Shown here piece by piece: positions 36,730 to 56,156 of a stretch of 64,000 nucleotides of DNA (position 1 is the first letter of the stretch; every line of letters begins with the position of its first letter). Position numbers and translations under genes: made by a program. Location of the stretch: contig NBAZ01000007.1 of NCBI GenBank assembly GCA_002794735.1, positions 248,001-312,000 on the forward strand. Reading direction: 5' to 3'. The stretch comes from Pyrrhoderma lamaoense (lineage: Eukaryota > Basidiomycota > Agaricomycetes > Hymenochaetales > Hymenochaetaceae). Below the pieces are notes generated by a model. It was not told the DNA's origin and did not search any database. It was given only the letters and a program-made list of their open reading frames with translations.

Positions 36730-39258
36730 ATGCCGTCCGACTACCTTTATAAGCTTTGTTCATCCGCGCCGTCTATTGCATCTGAACTCGCCAAAGCACC
36801 AGACCAAAGGGCCGAGGCTATTGCCAAAAAGATACAGAAGGAGTTCAGTAACACTGCAAAAGACTGTAGTAATGTGCTCACTGCCAGTGGAAAAGTGAGA
36901 ACTCAGAAGGAGAAACTGGACCAAGTAGCTGCATGCGGCAAATTCCCTCAGCGCCCGTCAAACCTTTTTCTTGAAGTAAGTATAAATTAAATTGATCTGG
37001 TATGGAGCCTTAAACGAAATTAACGTACAACTTTGAAAGATATTCTCGGACGTCTTAGACTCTATGGAGAATGATCCATTCGCGAACCTGGCTTCTCCAA
37101 GTCTTGTAGGTTCTTCAGGAGTGATCCCATTGTCAATCGTATCTGTTATCCCAGACATTATGCACCATTACGCTGCTCTGATAGTGCGAGCTAAGCACGA
37201 AGTTTTCCTTGCGACGAATTATTGGGAGAGCTCCCATTCTTGTTCACTTATCTCTGATGCCCTAAGACAACTTTCGAAGCGCATTACGGGAGTTGTCGTC
37301 AAGCTTATGTATGATCGTGGTACGCCTTCTCAGCTTATACATAACCATGCACTGGTTCCACCAGAAAAATGGAGCGTTGTCGGGCTTCCGACACCAGAGG
37401 AACTCAAGGGTATCAGCTTGGAGGTGATCAACTACCACCGACCACTTTTAGGCACATTCCACGCGAAATATCTTATTGTTGATCGTAAAGTCGCAGTTTT
37501 GAATAGTAACAATATACAAGATCGCCCAAATGTTGAGATGATGGTCCACTTTGAGGGCGATATCGTAGAGGGCTTTTATGACGTAGCCCTATTCTCCTGG
37601 GCAAATGCAATGAGTCCACCTCTTCCTTTGCTCCAACAACCACCGTCCAAACGACATGAGTTCCAGTTTGGTTGGGACAATGAATATCTCGAATGTAAGC
37701 ACGTAATATGTTACTAAGGTTTCATAGAACTGCTAATGTGTTTAATTGGTCAGATATTGATACAGAATTTGCGAGCAAAGCAGCACGAGAACTTTTGGGA
37801 AAGCAGCTAGCTCGTGAACATGTAAACAGCCAAGGAAATGGGGACACAGACCAGAACATACCCCAAGCAGAAGGTGAATCAATATTTGGACGGGCAATGC
37901 GTACTGCGATAGGTATACACGGTACGGACGAAGGCATCCATGGGAAAGATGAGCTCGTTGGTGAACATCCGGCGATGAATCTTCCAACCTATGATCCAAT
38001 TACAGATAACACAGGGGATACGGAACATTATTCCTCTTGTGGTCGCCAAGGCGTTACAACTATTGAGCGGGAGCCTGTTCCGATAGACCAGGTAATATAT
38101 TCAGGCAGTAACGAGAATTCTATTGTGGGGTTGGGATCTCGTCAGGATCGGATCCGTACAACGGAGAATAACAATGATGAATTGCTGACATCTGAAGCAG
38201 CAGGTTCCAAGTCCGAAAATAGTCGTGTGTCTGCCATCACAAAGCACCTCAATGCGGCGATTTTGCATGAATCTGGGACCGTTGAGGACGATGAAATAAC
38301 GGATGAATTCCAGCCACATATCATTCACTCGCCACATAAACCTGTGCCCATGGCGCTGGTGAACCGCAGTCCGACTGGTCGTGAGTATTTTATATCTCTT
38401 TCAAATAGAGTCATATGGATTGACTTCCGGGAAGGTCTAGGACATGAAGATGTAAAAAATGTTCCACAGAACATGGCTTGGTTAGGTGGATTTGCCCATG
38501 CGGAGAAATCAGTCTTCATGTCGGTTATCAGCTTCTTCATTAACAAACTTCAAAAGCTGATAATTTACTTCTATCTTTCAGACAATCTCCTACATTGAAC
38601 GCTTCTCCTGTCATACCGGCAATACTTAACGCCTGCCGACGCGGTGTTGAAGTGACGCTATATCTTGATCTAGGGTTCAACGATCTTGGGGAAATGATTC
38701 CTTTCCAAGGCGGAACCAATGAACAAGTTGTTCACAATATGTACCAAACTCTGAACGCCGAAGGCACGAGGTCGCAAAAGAATCTCAGGGTATACTGGTA
38801 TACTGCAAAAGATCAGAAGGAACCTATGAGTGCATCCAGGAAGTCAAGGAATTGTCATGGTAATCTATTTATCTCATATATGTCTGTCATGCAACTGAGA
38901 TTGTTGTTGAAAATCAGTGAAATTTATGTGTATCGATAACCAAGTAACCATCTTGGGAAATGGTAATCAGGATACGCAATCTTGGTTTCACAGTCAGGAG
39001 ATTAATGTTATGATTGACTCCTCCACACTCACCTCGGAGTGGTTAGCGGGTATCAATGCAAATCAAAATACGAGAAGGTATGGATTGGTGAGCGATGTAG
39101 ACGGTGTATGGCGAGTGCCCGCTGGTGTAAGTGCCGATGGTATGAGATCTGAGGAAAGGGTAGTGCAGAGTAGCGGTATTGAATCGGTTGGAGTTTTTGG
39201 CGCTATGAAAGGCTTTTCTGGAGCGTTAAAACGATTACGTGGGACAGGAGGTTTTTAG
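36730..39258 (+). CDS. Phospholipase D-like (two HKD motifs) protein
   Basis: PLD-superfamily phosphodiesterase or phosphatidyltransferase; the substrate is not known. Six exons (36730-36975, 37040-37694, 37754-38380, 38435-38519, 38582-38859, 38918-39258) join in phase to 743 residues. The first catalytic motif is HAKYLIVDRKVAVLNSNN (H-x-K-x4-D), in the half containing LATNYWESS. The second is HVKFMCIDNQVTILGNGNQD, created by splicing at 38859/38918. Between them is a hydrophilic insert of about 200 residues. VFIQSPTLNASPVIPAILNA is restored by the GTCGGT donor at 38520. The architecture resembles fungal proteins related to bacterial minor cardiolipin synthases. Intron 3 (38381-38434) is 54 bp and stop-free. 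Both active-site motifs are intact. Confidence 0.88.
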
Positions 39259-40208
39259 CGAGGGACATCAGTATGTTGTACTTTCTTCTTTTTGTACCAT
39301 ATGTCAAGACAATGGACTTGAATGCTTTGTACTTATACGTTATGAGACGTATATAGTTGGTTTAGGATATTGGATGTTTGTACCTGTAATAATCAAAGGA
39401 TGCATGGGCTTATGAAGGAGGAGAGTGTTATTAGATTTGCATAAAGATCTAGTATAGTCATATCAAGTTTAGCCTCAGGGATATCTCCATGCCACTGCCC
39501 TTGAAGGGTCGGAAAGGGCCATGAAGCCGTTGAGCTGGATCAAATTCAAAATGTTTGTGAAGATGATTAAGCATCTGTTTAGAAAACTCTGCACAGCATT
39601 ACGATACTTGAAGCCAAGAATCTGATTTGCATCTGCTTACATAATACAGATAAAATGTTCCGTGTGTCCTTGTCACTAGCAGTAGCGATATTATAATTAG
39701 TAAGATATTTGTATTGTACGTCAACATGTATCCTCTATTCTAAGTATAGAGCAACTCACAACACGTCCCAATGTAGTTGACTTTTTTCTCTGGACTAGAT
39801 GGATGCATCGTGGCTGAAGCTTAGAGTTCAAGTTGTATGTATCCGACAAGGAGGAAAGTTCCAACCGGAAAATCGTAAATAAATCGAGAAAACAGGGCAA
39901 AAAACTAGGGTTCAGTTATTACCCGAAGTGCCAATACAGATCTAAGCCCGTAGGTAAACGACGAGGACTCCATTACCTTCGCATCTCCCGTCCCCACCCA
40001 TCTCTTAATGACTTTATAGTTCTTTCTACTCATCTTCCCCTTTCGACACCCCGACCTTCGGAGCAGCTTATCCCGTCTCTGTAATCTTCACCCCCCCTTA
40101 GACCATCATAGCTATAGCTCTAGTTTGTTGCGTCCGATTGAACGGTGAGGGTATCCGAAATTAACTCTGAGTGTTGAAGGGGCGAGGCGCTAGGGAAGGA
40201 AGGGCACC
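39259..40208. other. Intergenic stretch, PLD-like gene to DUF6534-like gene
   Basis: 950 bp without a credible gene. It holds the 3' end of the PLD-like gene and the promoter of the membrane-protein gene. The open frame at 39833-40084 has no domain. Confidence 0.45.
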
Positions 40209-42496
40209 ATGTCCTCATACACAGTCGCGGATTTACCGAACCATACGCGTGCGGTTCTTGGCCCACAGTTTGCGACTGCTGTCGTTGAAGGATTACTGAC
40301 TGGTCTGATATCTAACTTCGCATATCGGCTTTGGAAAGATGACTTTGCAGAGAGGAGGACGATTCAAGCTATCATGATCTTTGTCACTGTTCTGGCTTAG
40401 TGCGTCTTCTCCCTGGGGTTTCTTCATAATGCATATATAGATTTGCTGAATAACTTGAGCTCAGCTTACAGACGGCCGTTACCTTTTACAGCGTATATGA
40501 GACCATCGTTACGAACTTCGCAAATTGGGTACGCTATTTCTGCAAGTAAATATCTGGTTTAAGAAGTCCTGAACTGAGCGTTGAAAAAAAGGCCTTTATA
40601 GTTACCAGTGATTGGTCGCCTAAAGTTCGAGTGCTGGTGGTATGTTTAGCACTGATTAAGCTTTAAGTAACTTCCGTTGAGATATTTTCCAGGTGTTTTT
40701 CCAATCTATGCCAACGAAGGCTATCTTGATCTGGAGGTGTCGAATGGTTAGTGCAGTACAGTCTTAGTATTACTGAGTTAGAATTTTTACTCATGTCCTA
40801 TGAGTAGCTCATCAAGCAAAAATATCAATCGTCATTTGTAGTAAGTCGCATACAAGGTTCCCCCCAGCTTCCACCAGCTAAGTAGCGCTTTATCAAGGCT
40901 GCCCTTGGGCTTCTATACATCGTGGACATTGCTATGTGGGCCGTCCTACTAAATAGAATATTTAAGTCAGAAGCCGTCTCCGTAAGTTTCCTTGAAAGAT
41001 ATCGTATCTCCAGGGTTTCTCACGTACACTACACCGAAAATATAGATGGATGCTCTTAGTATGTTAACAATCCTTTCCTTGTGGAGTGAAAAATATACTC
41101 AAATAATATCTTTAGTCGTGGTTACTCAAGCAGTTCCAATAGGTACAATCTTTACTCTCTTTCGTTGGAAACTCGAACTAACGAGAGACCTAGCTTTTGA
41201 TCTAGCACTTACGGTCTCATGTGAGCTAACATGCTACACTGATCATTCATCCTACTTTAACAATGACTTGATATCTTAGTGACAATTTTCCTTTTACCTT
41301 CTCGTCCGCATATTTTTACAAAATCGTTCACGACCGTGAGTCCAAGTACTCCCTCTGGTATACTGAACCACTACTTACAGCGATCTCTACTAGACTTTAT
41401 ACCGTCTCGTTTTCTTCATGTGGGAGGTGTCTGTTCCCTCCACTCTCACGCTAATTATCGGATTCGTCTTATTTATAACTCTTTATTCCAAGAGTTATTG
41501 GGCATCATTTTTCCAACAGATAGTTGGACAGATGTATGTCGTTACACTCTTTGTTGCATTGTGTGTACCTTTCTTTGGCAACGGTTCTGAGACCCTGCTA
41601 ATTCATCAACTTCGTTCTACAATCTCTATAGGATGGGTATGCAAATGGCCCCAAGTATTGTTGACCAAAATAATAGCCTATCCCAGCTAGGTTCAATTAA
41701 CGTAACCTGGCGTCGACCTGTACGTTCCTATTTCTTACTTTCCCCTCATCAAAATCATGTTCCACTCCTTATCTGAAACTACTGTATTCTAATTTGATCT
41801 CCCTTATGTCTACTTTGTTCGTACACCCACACATTCGTGCTGACACATATACACACATAACAGGACGCTCCCTCAGGAAGCAACTGTGCTCCAGACTTTG
41901 AACTACAATCCTTCCCAGCATCACTCCGTTCTCTCTCAATCACATCTCTCGAAGAAGGCGTTGACTCACCCTTCCCATCTCCATCCCCAACAGCATCCAA
42001 CAAATCCCCTTCCATCTCCCGATCTCGATCTCAATCCCATCGCCTCTCAAAGAAGAACCGTACCTCAAAGACATCACAACAAAAACATTCCTCGACAGGT
42101 TCGCCTCGGTTAAGTTTGGGAGGGCTGGGTAACCTTAGCTTAGGTCTTGGAAGGTCCCGATCGAGAGCTAGCTCGATGATGGGCGGCGGCTCAAGGATAT
42201 CAAAGTCTCCCAAGTCGCCAAAGTATGGTGGTGTTGAGCTTGGGTTGGGAGGCGTCACGGGGGTTGCGGAGGAGATCGTTATCGCTGATAGGGATCCGGA
42301 GAGGATACACGAAATTGCTCTTGATATCGGGAGTGGTGGTGGAGGTGGTGGAGGTGTGGGTGCTGGTGGATTGGAACAGGGTGAGGGTCGGGATGAGGAA
42401 GAAGGAAAGTCGGTTGCGTTTGAGGAGAGGGATAGTGATAGTGCGAAAAAGAGGTATCTGAACCCTGCTCGCGATGGACCTGGGACACCTCAATAG
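40209..42496 (+). CDS. DUF6534-like multi-pass membrane protein
   Basis: Integral membrane protein of unknown function, of a type very abundant in mushrooms. Eleven exons (40209-40399, 40465-40545, 40609-40639, 40693-40746, 40808-40840, 40886-40981, 41046-41220, 41280-41335, 41394-41560, 41632-41719, 41864-42496) join in phase to 534 residues. About seven hydrophobic segments are visible: the N-terminal VVEGLLTGLISNFAY, TAVTFYSVYETIVTNFANW, VFFQSMPTKAILIW, ALGLLYIVDIAMWAVLL, ISLVVVTQAVPIGTIFTLF, FDLALTVSLTIFLL, PSTLTLIIGFVLFITLY and QMYVVTLFVAL. Spacing and residues (QT.VTFY.VYE.IVTNF, VFFQ) follow the DUF6534 pattern. The last exon is a long cytoplasmic-type tail, Ser/Arg-rich (SRSRSQSHR) then glycine-rich and acidic. 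The many short exons were placed by phase, so individual borders may shift by a few bases. Confidence 0.75.
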
Positions 42497-43733
42497 CACT
42501 ATCGACTCTAGATCTCTTCTTTTCTTTTCTTTTACACCAATTCTATGCCAGTATCAATATGCCCTCCTCCCCCCTTTCGTCTTTTCGCACTTCATATTTT
42601 GATCTTCCCTTTTTCTTTCTTTTCTTTTATATTCTCTTCCCTTTTTTGTTCGTTTTTTTTTTGGTATTTTGGAGGTTCTGGGTTCTTTACATAGCTTGTT
42701 CAATCAAAAAATAAATCTAGAAAATGGATGGATGGAGGATGGATGGATGCAATTCAACCATTTTTTTCTCTTTTCTTTCTCTCTTTCTCTACTTATTGAT
42801 TTTTTCTTCCCCCCCCCCTTTTTTTTTACAACGACTGTGTATTAATTCAATTATTTTCCTTATTACTCCATCCCCCCCCCCCCTTTCCCATTTTACCTCT
42901 TTCACCTACACGTCTACAACCACCAGCCTACTCCTCCCTACCTAAACCCAAACCTAAACCTAAAAACCTGTTTATCCTCTCGACACCGAAGAAAAAAAAA
43001 ACCTTCTCCTTCTCCTGCCTTTCCTCCAAATAGAATTCATCATCCCTTCCCCTTCCCTTAACCTCCTTATCGCTTCCTCTCCTCCATACAGCCAAGGACC
43101 AAAGTGAGAGGAGGGTACGAAGCTCGAAGCTACCACTACTAATCCGATAAAAACACTTACTCACTTATACGTTATACGTTTATACGTTGTATATATACCT
43201 CCTTTTTTTCTTCTTCCTTACTGTCTTAATAATACCTTTTTTCTTTAAAGTCTTTTATACATGACCATACTTTGATATATCATCATCTATCTACTCGTCG
43301 ACTAAGCTGCTACACATTCTCTGCGCACAGGATTGGAGTTAGGACTAAGAACTAAGAACTAAGAACCCCACACACAAAGCGCAAGAAATCAGACAAGTTT
43401 TTTTGTTTGTAGGAAAAGAGTCAAGAGTCACAAATGGGAAAACAGTCATACTTTGTTTATTCCGCGCAAAAAAAAAATAAGTAGGAAACGTAAGGGAGGA
43501 AGGGAGCTATGATACACTTTAATCTTCTTCATTTACTTCACTAACTTCTTTTGTAACCTATTCACTACCTTACTTAACACTAACACCCTCCACTCGAAAA
43601 CCCATCAGTCTTCAACCACAAATCATAGACCATTAACCGTTACCAAACAAACATAGAGAGAGTCAAGAACAGCTCAGTTATCTCAGTCCTCAGTCCTCAG
43701 TCCAATCTCGATTTATCGTTTCGCCATTCACAT
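42497..43733. other. Convergent 3' intergenic region with poly-pyrimidine tracts
   Basis: No gene. Contains long T and C runs (42650-42665, 42811-42830, 42873-42885), a GGATGGAT microsatellite at about 42725-42750 and CCTAAACC repeats near 42940-42965. It separates the convergent ends of the DUF6534-like and glutathione reductase genes. Confidence 0.5.
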
Positions 43734-45463
<1,730 letters not shown>

Positions 45464-46109
45464 TCTGTGTTGGGTGGAGAGGGTGAATGTGCGTAGTATC
45501 TGGGTGGAATGGGTATGTGAGTACTTTGTCTTTTGTCTTGTTGTGATATGGAGGTACTATGAGAGAAGAGAGCGAAGGGGGGAGATGAGGATGGGGATGG
45601 AGGGGAGTGGAGTGGAGATGATTTTAAGAGCAAGAGATGGATGGAAATGGTTATATATGATATAAGTATGGTGTGTGATGAAAAGAGCCGTATGATATTT
45701 ATAATCCATAATGATAATGATAATACAACCAGCCCAATTTAAGATGAACCTGAATTCAAATGAAAAGGGGGACTGATAATCACAACTTACCTGAGTAAGA
45801 CGGACCACTGGCGCCTGACGAGGGAGGCCACGCTCGAGCGTTGGATAGTGAGTAAAAACGACGCCAGTGTGTTCCAAGTCTTATTTATATATATAATATA
45901 TATAATCCTATATTCTAAAGGGAGGGAGAGATCAAAAGAACACAGGTGACGTATTTAGAAAAGAAAAACTAGGGAAGTGGAAAAAGAAGCGAATTATAAA
46001 TTAAGCAAGTAAAGAAAAAAAAGACCACAACGTTTTTGACGTGCTCTCTTTTTTTTCCATACACACAAAGGGTATCACTCGACCTTGGTTTGGCTCGTAA
46101 TAGCGATTG
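45464..46109. promoter_or_regulatory. Glutathione reductase upstream region
   Basis: Expected promoter and leader of the minus-strand glutathione reductase gene. A GTAAGT donor on the minus strand at 45790 indicates a probable leader intron ending near 45470. No other gene is seen. Confidence 0.45.
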
Positions 46110-46113
46110 TAAG

Positions 46114-46745
46114 TAAGGTACTTGCACGATAAACTCAACACGCTGTCACATCACTGTAACGTCACGTGTAACGCGTTATGTCACGGCGCAAAATTCTCAG
46201 AAAAAAATATTTTTTTTCAATAATCCCTTATATGGCCTTTACTTGGAGAATATTGAATTAAAGTTATAGAAAATTTAAATAATGTATCTTAATTATCTAT
46301 AAATGGTGACAAGTAGTAATAAAGTCTTGATAATTCTAACAGGTTTGAACTATTTTTATGCACAACTTGTTAGTACTCGTTACATAATACAAATTACATA
46401 ATGTATTATCTATATATGGAAGCTTATTCGCATCGGCTAATCCAAAGACCGGCCCTAAACGCGCAAAAATATGTGACAAAAAATTGAAAAATTTTAAAAA
46501 ATATGCCAAAACATATGAAAATGCATTTAAAAACAATATTCAAGAAAAAATGTTTTTCCTTATAAGTCATTTAAAATTTGTAATTTTTAAATTTGCTTAG
46601 ACCATTTCATAGATTACCTACTTTGTTGACTTTTCATCTGCTTAAAATTATTATAATTTGTTGTGTAGAATTTAGGAAGTAAAAATATTTTTTGGGTGGA
46701 AAGTGTGACAAAGTAGCGCGTTGAGTTTATCGTGCGAGTACCTTA
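46114..46745. mobile_element. MITE-like non-autonomous DNA transposon, 632 bp
   Basis: Terminal inverted repeats of 31 bp, left 46114-46144 and right 46715-46745, match at 29 of 31 positions (outer end TAAGGTACTTGCACGATAAA). Both ends are flanked by the same four bases TAAG (46110-46113 and 46746-46749), a likely target-site duplication; TA alone, with shorter TIRs, is an equally valid reading and would suggest a Tc1/mariner-type element. The interior is AT-rich and has no transposase; the 67-codon minus-strand frame at 46336-46536 is not credible. Just inside the left TIR, GTCAC/TAACG motifs recur, as often seen in subterminal transposase sites. It sits between glutathione reductase and the SR kinase gene and breaks no recognised gene. 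Confidence 0.85.
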
Positions 46746-46749
46746 TAAG

Positions 46750-48517
46750 TTGTAGCCCTAAGTCTAATTATGATTTTTCTGGCTGACAAACTTTGTAATC
46801 TAATATTCCCCGTCTCGCGTCTCGGTGCGGAAGCATGACACATCCCATTACACATCCCCTCTCGTGACCTTAGTCCCATACCCCCCATTATCACAATAAC
46901 TATTAATATCATACACATATGTTATATATATATATACTATACTCCTACCCAGAAATGTTGAAATACGGTTTTCCCGACGAATGACAAGTTACCGAAGGTG
47001 TAACTTATACAGCGAAGAGGAAGGAAAAATAGAGATATTCATTCTAAAGTGCGAAAACAATGATGAATTTTCCGCAATTCTTTACTTTCTTCAGGCCTCC
47101 TCTTCTCTGTCTCTATGTCCGCCTTTTTCTAATTTACATACACACACATGTATATATTAAGGGGAAGTATATGTGCTATCTCACCATAGCGCCTTAGTCG
47201 AACGATCCACTACCACCACCTACACAAAATACTCACTACTCATGTTTAAATGCGAAATTCGAGATATAAAATTATAACTCGACTCCACGAAGTTGTCCAT
47301 CTACAGAGCGCTCACAATCCTTAATCCTCAGACGACCAACCCACGCATTATCAAGAACAAAAAGTCGAGTGTACTACTAGCCAGCGTACCAAGGTATCAT
47401 CAAGGCTCAGTCATCATCATCATCATCACAGTCACCAAACATGCTAGGCGTCGAGCTTTGTCGTCCAACTCATTAAATGAAGTTTTAGTTATGGATATGT
47501 TCATGGCCATAGTTTTAGTCGTTGTAGTCACGATCACAGTCCTTGTAACCACAGTCATATCCGAGCCCCCCACGCACAAAAGAAAGAAAAGAAAAAAAAG
47601 GAAAGAAATATGTGAGTAAAAGTAAGTAAGTAAGTAAGTATATGACAAAGTATATAAGTAAAAAACAAAGCGTTGATGAAAAAGCACGAGTTGGGCGGGG
47701 CGAGGCGGAGGGGGGAAAGGATTTGAGTTGTGTTAAGGTTGAGTCAATTTAGTAAGAAGTGGTGGTCAGATCAGATGCCGTGATGACAAGATCGTATGTT
47801 GAGGTTCAGCTTCCGAGGGGAGGATGAAGATGAGAGGGGCCGTGATGAGAGGGGTAGGGGGGGAGAGGGGAAGATGTCCCCAAAAAGAAAACAGAAAAAA
47901 AAAGTGAGGAGCAGTCAACAGACGTGACGTGAGGCGACAACAGCAGATATGTGTAGTTGATGGTAGGTCGTAGGTCGTAGGTAGTAAAGGGATGAGTAGA
48001 ACTTGATATTGGTAATTGGAAACTGATAGTAGATGAAGGAAGGAGAACAGGAAGACAAGAAATAGGAGACAGAGGTATACAAAAAAGACACAGGGAGAGG
48101 TAAAGTTGAGGATAAAGAGACAGAGAAAAAGAGAGAGAGAGAGAGAGAAATACAGAGAGAAAGGGACCATCAGCAGTAACAGTAACTAATCGTGATAGTA
48201 GTAGATAGAACCACATAGTTCACATACACACACAAGGTAGGAATCAACAACAGACAGACAGACAGAGACAGAGAGAAGAGAAAAGAGACAACGTCAAAAA
48301 AAACATGAAACTCGAGAAAGAAAAGAAAGAAAAGGAAGAACGAAACAGGTCCTCCTTCCTCATCCTCCTCCTTCCCCCGACATCACAACCACATAAGGCT
48401 TCAACCTTTTTCAAATCTAACCCTCCATTCGAACAGAGAATCAATATAGGAAGTTTACTATGGGTCTTCAAGACCTAACTTCCTCGAGTATTTTTCTTCT
48501 ATTTCTTCCTTCCTTCT
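46750..48517. other. Intergenic stretch between the MITE and the SR kinase gene
   Basis: No supported gene. TA and CA microsatellites near 46920-46935 and 47140-47150, a GTAA repeat at about 47620-47640 and GA/CAGA runs at about 48120-48280. The last part is downstream of the SR kinase stop codon and probably carries its 3' untranslated region. Confidence 0.45.
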
Positions 48518-53554
<5,037 letters not shown>

Positions 53555-55271
53555 ATGCAACTCGCCTCCAAGGGCCCTGGGCTCTTCGGAGCGAGGACAG
53601 GCATAGGGACTCACATCCGTTCAGTACATGTGCACGTCCCCGCCATCCTCCTCCGCCAATTCCCTCAGGAACAGCAACAACAACGGCATCATCATCAGCT
53701 TCCTCTCAATCTACTCTCACAAGTCGCTTCGTACAATCAACACGAACAGCCTTCACCCGCTTCTTTGCCCATCTCACTACACCGGATTCTCACATCCCGT
53801 AGCAGGTTATCACTCTTCCGCACAAGCAGCAAGCAGAAGACTCTCCTCACGAGTAAACGCTTCCATCAGGCCAGGCACTATCCAACAAGGTCTTTCCCCC
53901 GCTGCTAGCCACACACTAAGAAGAGGAACAACAGCACCAAAGGGACCGTTCTTACCTCGTGCATCACCCGCTTCAAAGCCAGGTGTCTTCCAAGTTGGGT
54001 TAGGCACCGCCCGGAACTTCTCCACCGCCCGTCCTCTCTTCCAAAATCTAGTTCAGAATGTACCCATCGCAGGCCGTACGGTCTACGAAGCGGACTGGGA
54101 CCTAGAGAAGAAGATGGTAAAAGAGAAGAGACGTTTTCGTGCTAGCAAGCAAGCTAAGGAGAAGAAAGAGGGTGCGGCGGCTGTTCGTTCACCGATGAGC
54201 CTTATGTCACTCTCGGAGAAGAAGAAAGGGAATGCGGAGGAACTTGAGAAGTACTTCCTGGAACAACCGGTTTCTGTCACGACCGTTCTCATCATCCCTC
54301 TCGCGCCTACCCCAACGGCTCGTGTCCCTCTGTATAGTGGAGACCTCGATTCCTACAGGTCTGGTGGACCTCGGTTGTTCAACCCATCGGAGCTGGAGGC
54401 GAATAGCTATGCGTATAGTGTCCATGCGTTACGTCTCTCGTCCCTCTTTTCTAGACTTGATGCGAATAGGGTTTGGGAGAGGGGTGTGAAGTCGAGTGCG
54501 CATGGAGATCCGAGAGGGCTGTGTACCGTATTACGCGTCGAGTTTGGTGGGTGGACGGAGGGGATGGTTAAAGAATTGTTAGGTGACGCCGGACGAGGTT
54601 GGTGTAAGATTGTTGAGGTTAGAGAAGGTAGTGAAGAGTTAGTCGATAAGGATGAGAATGGGATTGGGGTTTTGTTGGGAGAAGGAGAAGGGGAAGACGA
54701 GATGAGTTCGGTGTTATCTGCGATGACCTCGTCGGCTTCGTCACCTCTTTCGTCTTCGTTGTCATTGTCGTTATCTCCAAACATGGTCGACCCATCCCAT
54801 TCCGTCGTCCTACCCACACTGGACTTCTCAGCTTCCTTCACTGAACGTCAGCACTCTAGAGGAACGAGACGGTTTGCTGGGACGACGATGACTCCCCCGA
54901 GAGCAGACCCGTTTCGCCGATGTGGGTGAACACGAACAGGAGGGAACTTGACGTCGACGAGGGTCTCACTACTACTTCTTGGGTGCTGGTGAACGTCTGG
55001 GCTTAGACCGTCTTGACCTCAGCCTTGACTCTGAGGACTCGGACTCGGATTTAGACTTGGACACAGACGCGCTTTCTGATACTTATTCCGATATGGAGAT
55101 GGGTTCTCAGTGGTCTGGATCGGATGGTGGACAGAGGTTAGTGCGGGTGCTGGTGTAGGCACTAGTGCGGGGGAGGGGGAGAGTGAGAGACGTATGATGT
55201 TTAGCTCAGAGTTCGCTATGCGGTCATCCTCCCGGTCGAGTGAGTACCTCCCTCGGGATACGTTGTTTTGA
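53555..55271 (+). CDS. Unrecognised 573-aa protein, intronless, with five apparent frameshifts
   Basis: Function unknown. No introns. The start MQLASKGPGLFGARTGIGT is followed by basic, Ser/Thr-rich text such as STLTSRFVQSTRTAFTRFF, plausible for a mitochondrial or other targeting segment. A central part contains VPIAGRTVYEADWDLEKKM, a Lys-rich coiled-coil-like stretch, SYAYSVHALRLSSLFSRLD and VLRVEFGGWTEGMVKELLG. The C-terminus is Ser-rich then acidic (LSLDSEDSDSDLDLDTDA). The frame must be shifted at 53662-53664, 53796-53798, 54924-54926, 54961-54963 and 55136-55137, each time by restoring one base in a C or G run. With these the whole interval reads as 574 codons to TGA at 55269-55271, which fits exactly. 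I think related proteins exist in other agaricomycetes, but this needs a search. The longest uninterrupted frame is 53628-54929. Confidence 0.72.
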
Positions 55272-56156
55272 GTAGTCGTTGCATATCCCAGGTGACTCTT
55301 GATCCATTGTTATAATGGTACTACGGTATGGTGGTATGGTGTCTAGTGGTATAGTTGAATAGTTTAGTTGTTAAACTCTCATGTTCTATCTTTACGTTCT
55401 TCTACGTCTGCTTTTCTGTTTTTGTTTTTGTTTCTCCTTCTGTTACTTGCTACACAATACAATATAGTTAAAGTCAAAAGTCAAAAATTATACTCGTTTG
55501 CCCTTCTCGTCAGATCGGTCTTCTTTTTTCCTTTTTTATTCTTTCTTTCTCTGGTAATGGTGATATAGGTAATGATGATAGTAACGAAAGTATACTATAA
55601 CTCATCCAAGAACCCTCAGAGCCTTATCACTCAAGGAATAAGAAGCGAACTAACAAGGTAACAAACACAATAATACCTTTTTCTCATTCTGATCAGCTCA
55701 GGCCTTCTTTTAGTAAACAGAAAGGTCTGAGCCCGTTTGGGTTGGATTGACCATTCTTACTCGTATATATAAGTGTGTGTGTGTGTGTGTATGCACAGTC
55801 GCAAATATAGAATCATTGAGCACAAAATGTTAATCGAAGAGCGTAGAGCGTAGAACATACAACATACAACAAGAGCTGTAAGGGATGATTGACTCTATAT
55901 ATGATCCATGATCATGATCCGTATAAATAGAAGAAAGAAAAGAAAGAAGAAAGAACGTCACTACATAAATTTTTTCTACAAGTGTTCATCCCAGGTGATA
56001 AATAAGAAACTGATTTCTTTCTTTTTTTGGGTATCTCCTCCTCTCCTCCTCCACCCTTCCACCCTTCCCCTCCTCCTCCCCACTCTCTTCATCTCCTCAC
56101 ATCGCATGATACGCCGTACCTTCCCAGCCTCGCCTCGACGCTCCATCCGCCCTAGT
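55272..56156. other. Convergent 3' intergenic region
   Basis: No gene. GT microsatellite near 55775-55790 and T-rich tracts. It lies between the stop codons of the 573-aa gene and the transporter gene, so it should carry both 3' untranslated regions. Confidence 0.5.

Noticed and set aside
46336..46536. 67-codon frame inside the MITE
   Set aside because: Too short and AT-driven; shows no transposase motif.
47293..47619. 108-codon plus-strand frame downstream of the MITE
   Set aside because: Isoleucine/valine runs from simple repeats (CATCAT), with no domain.
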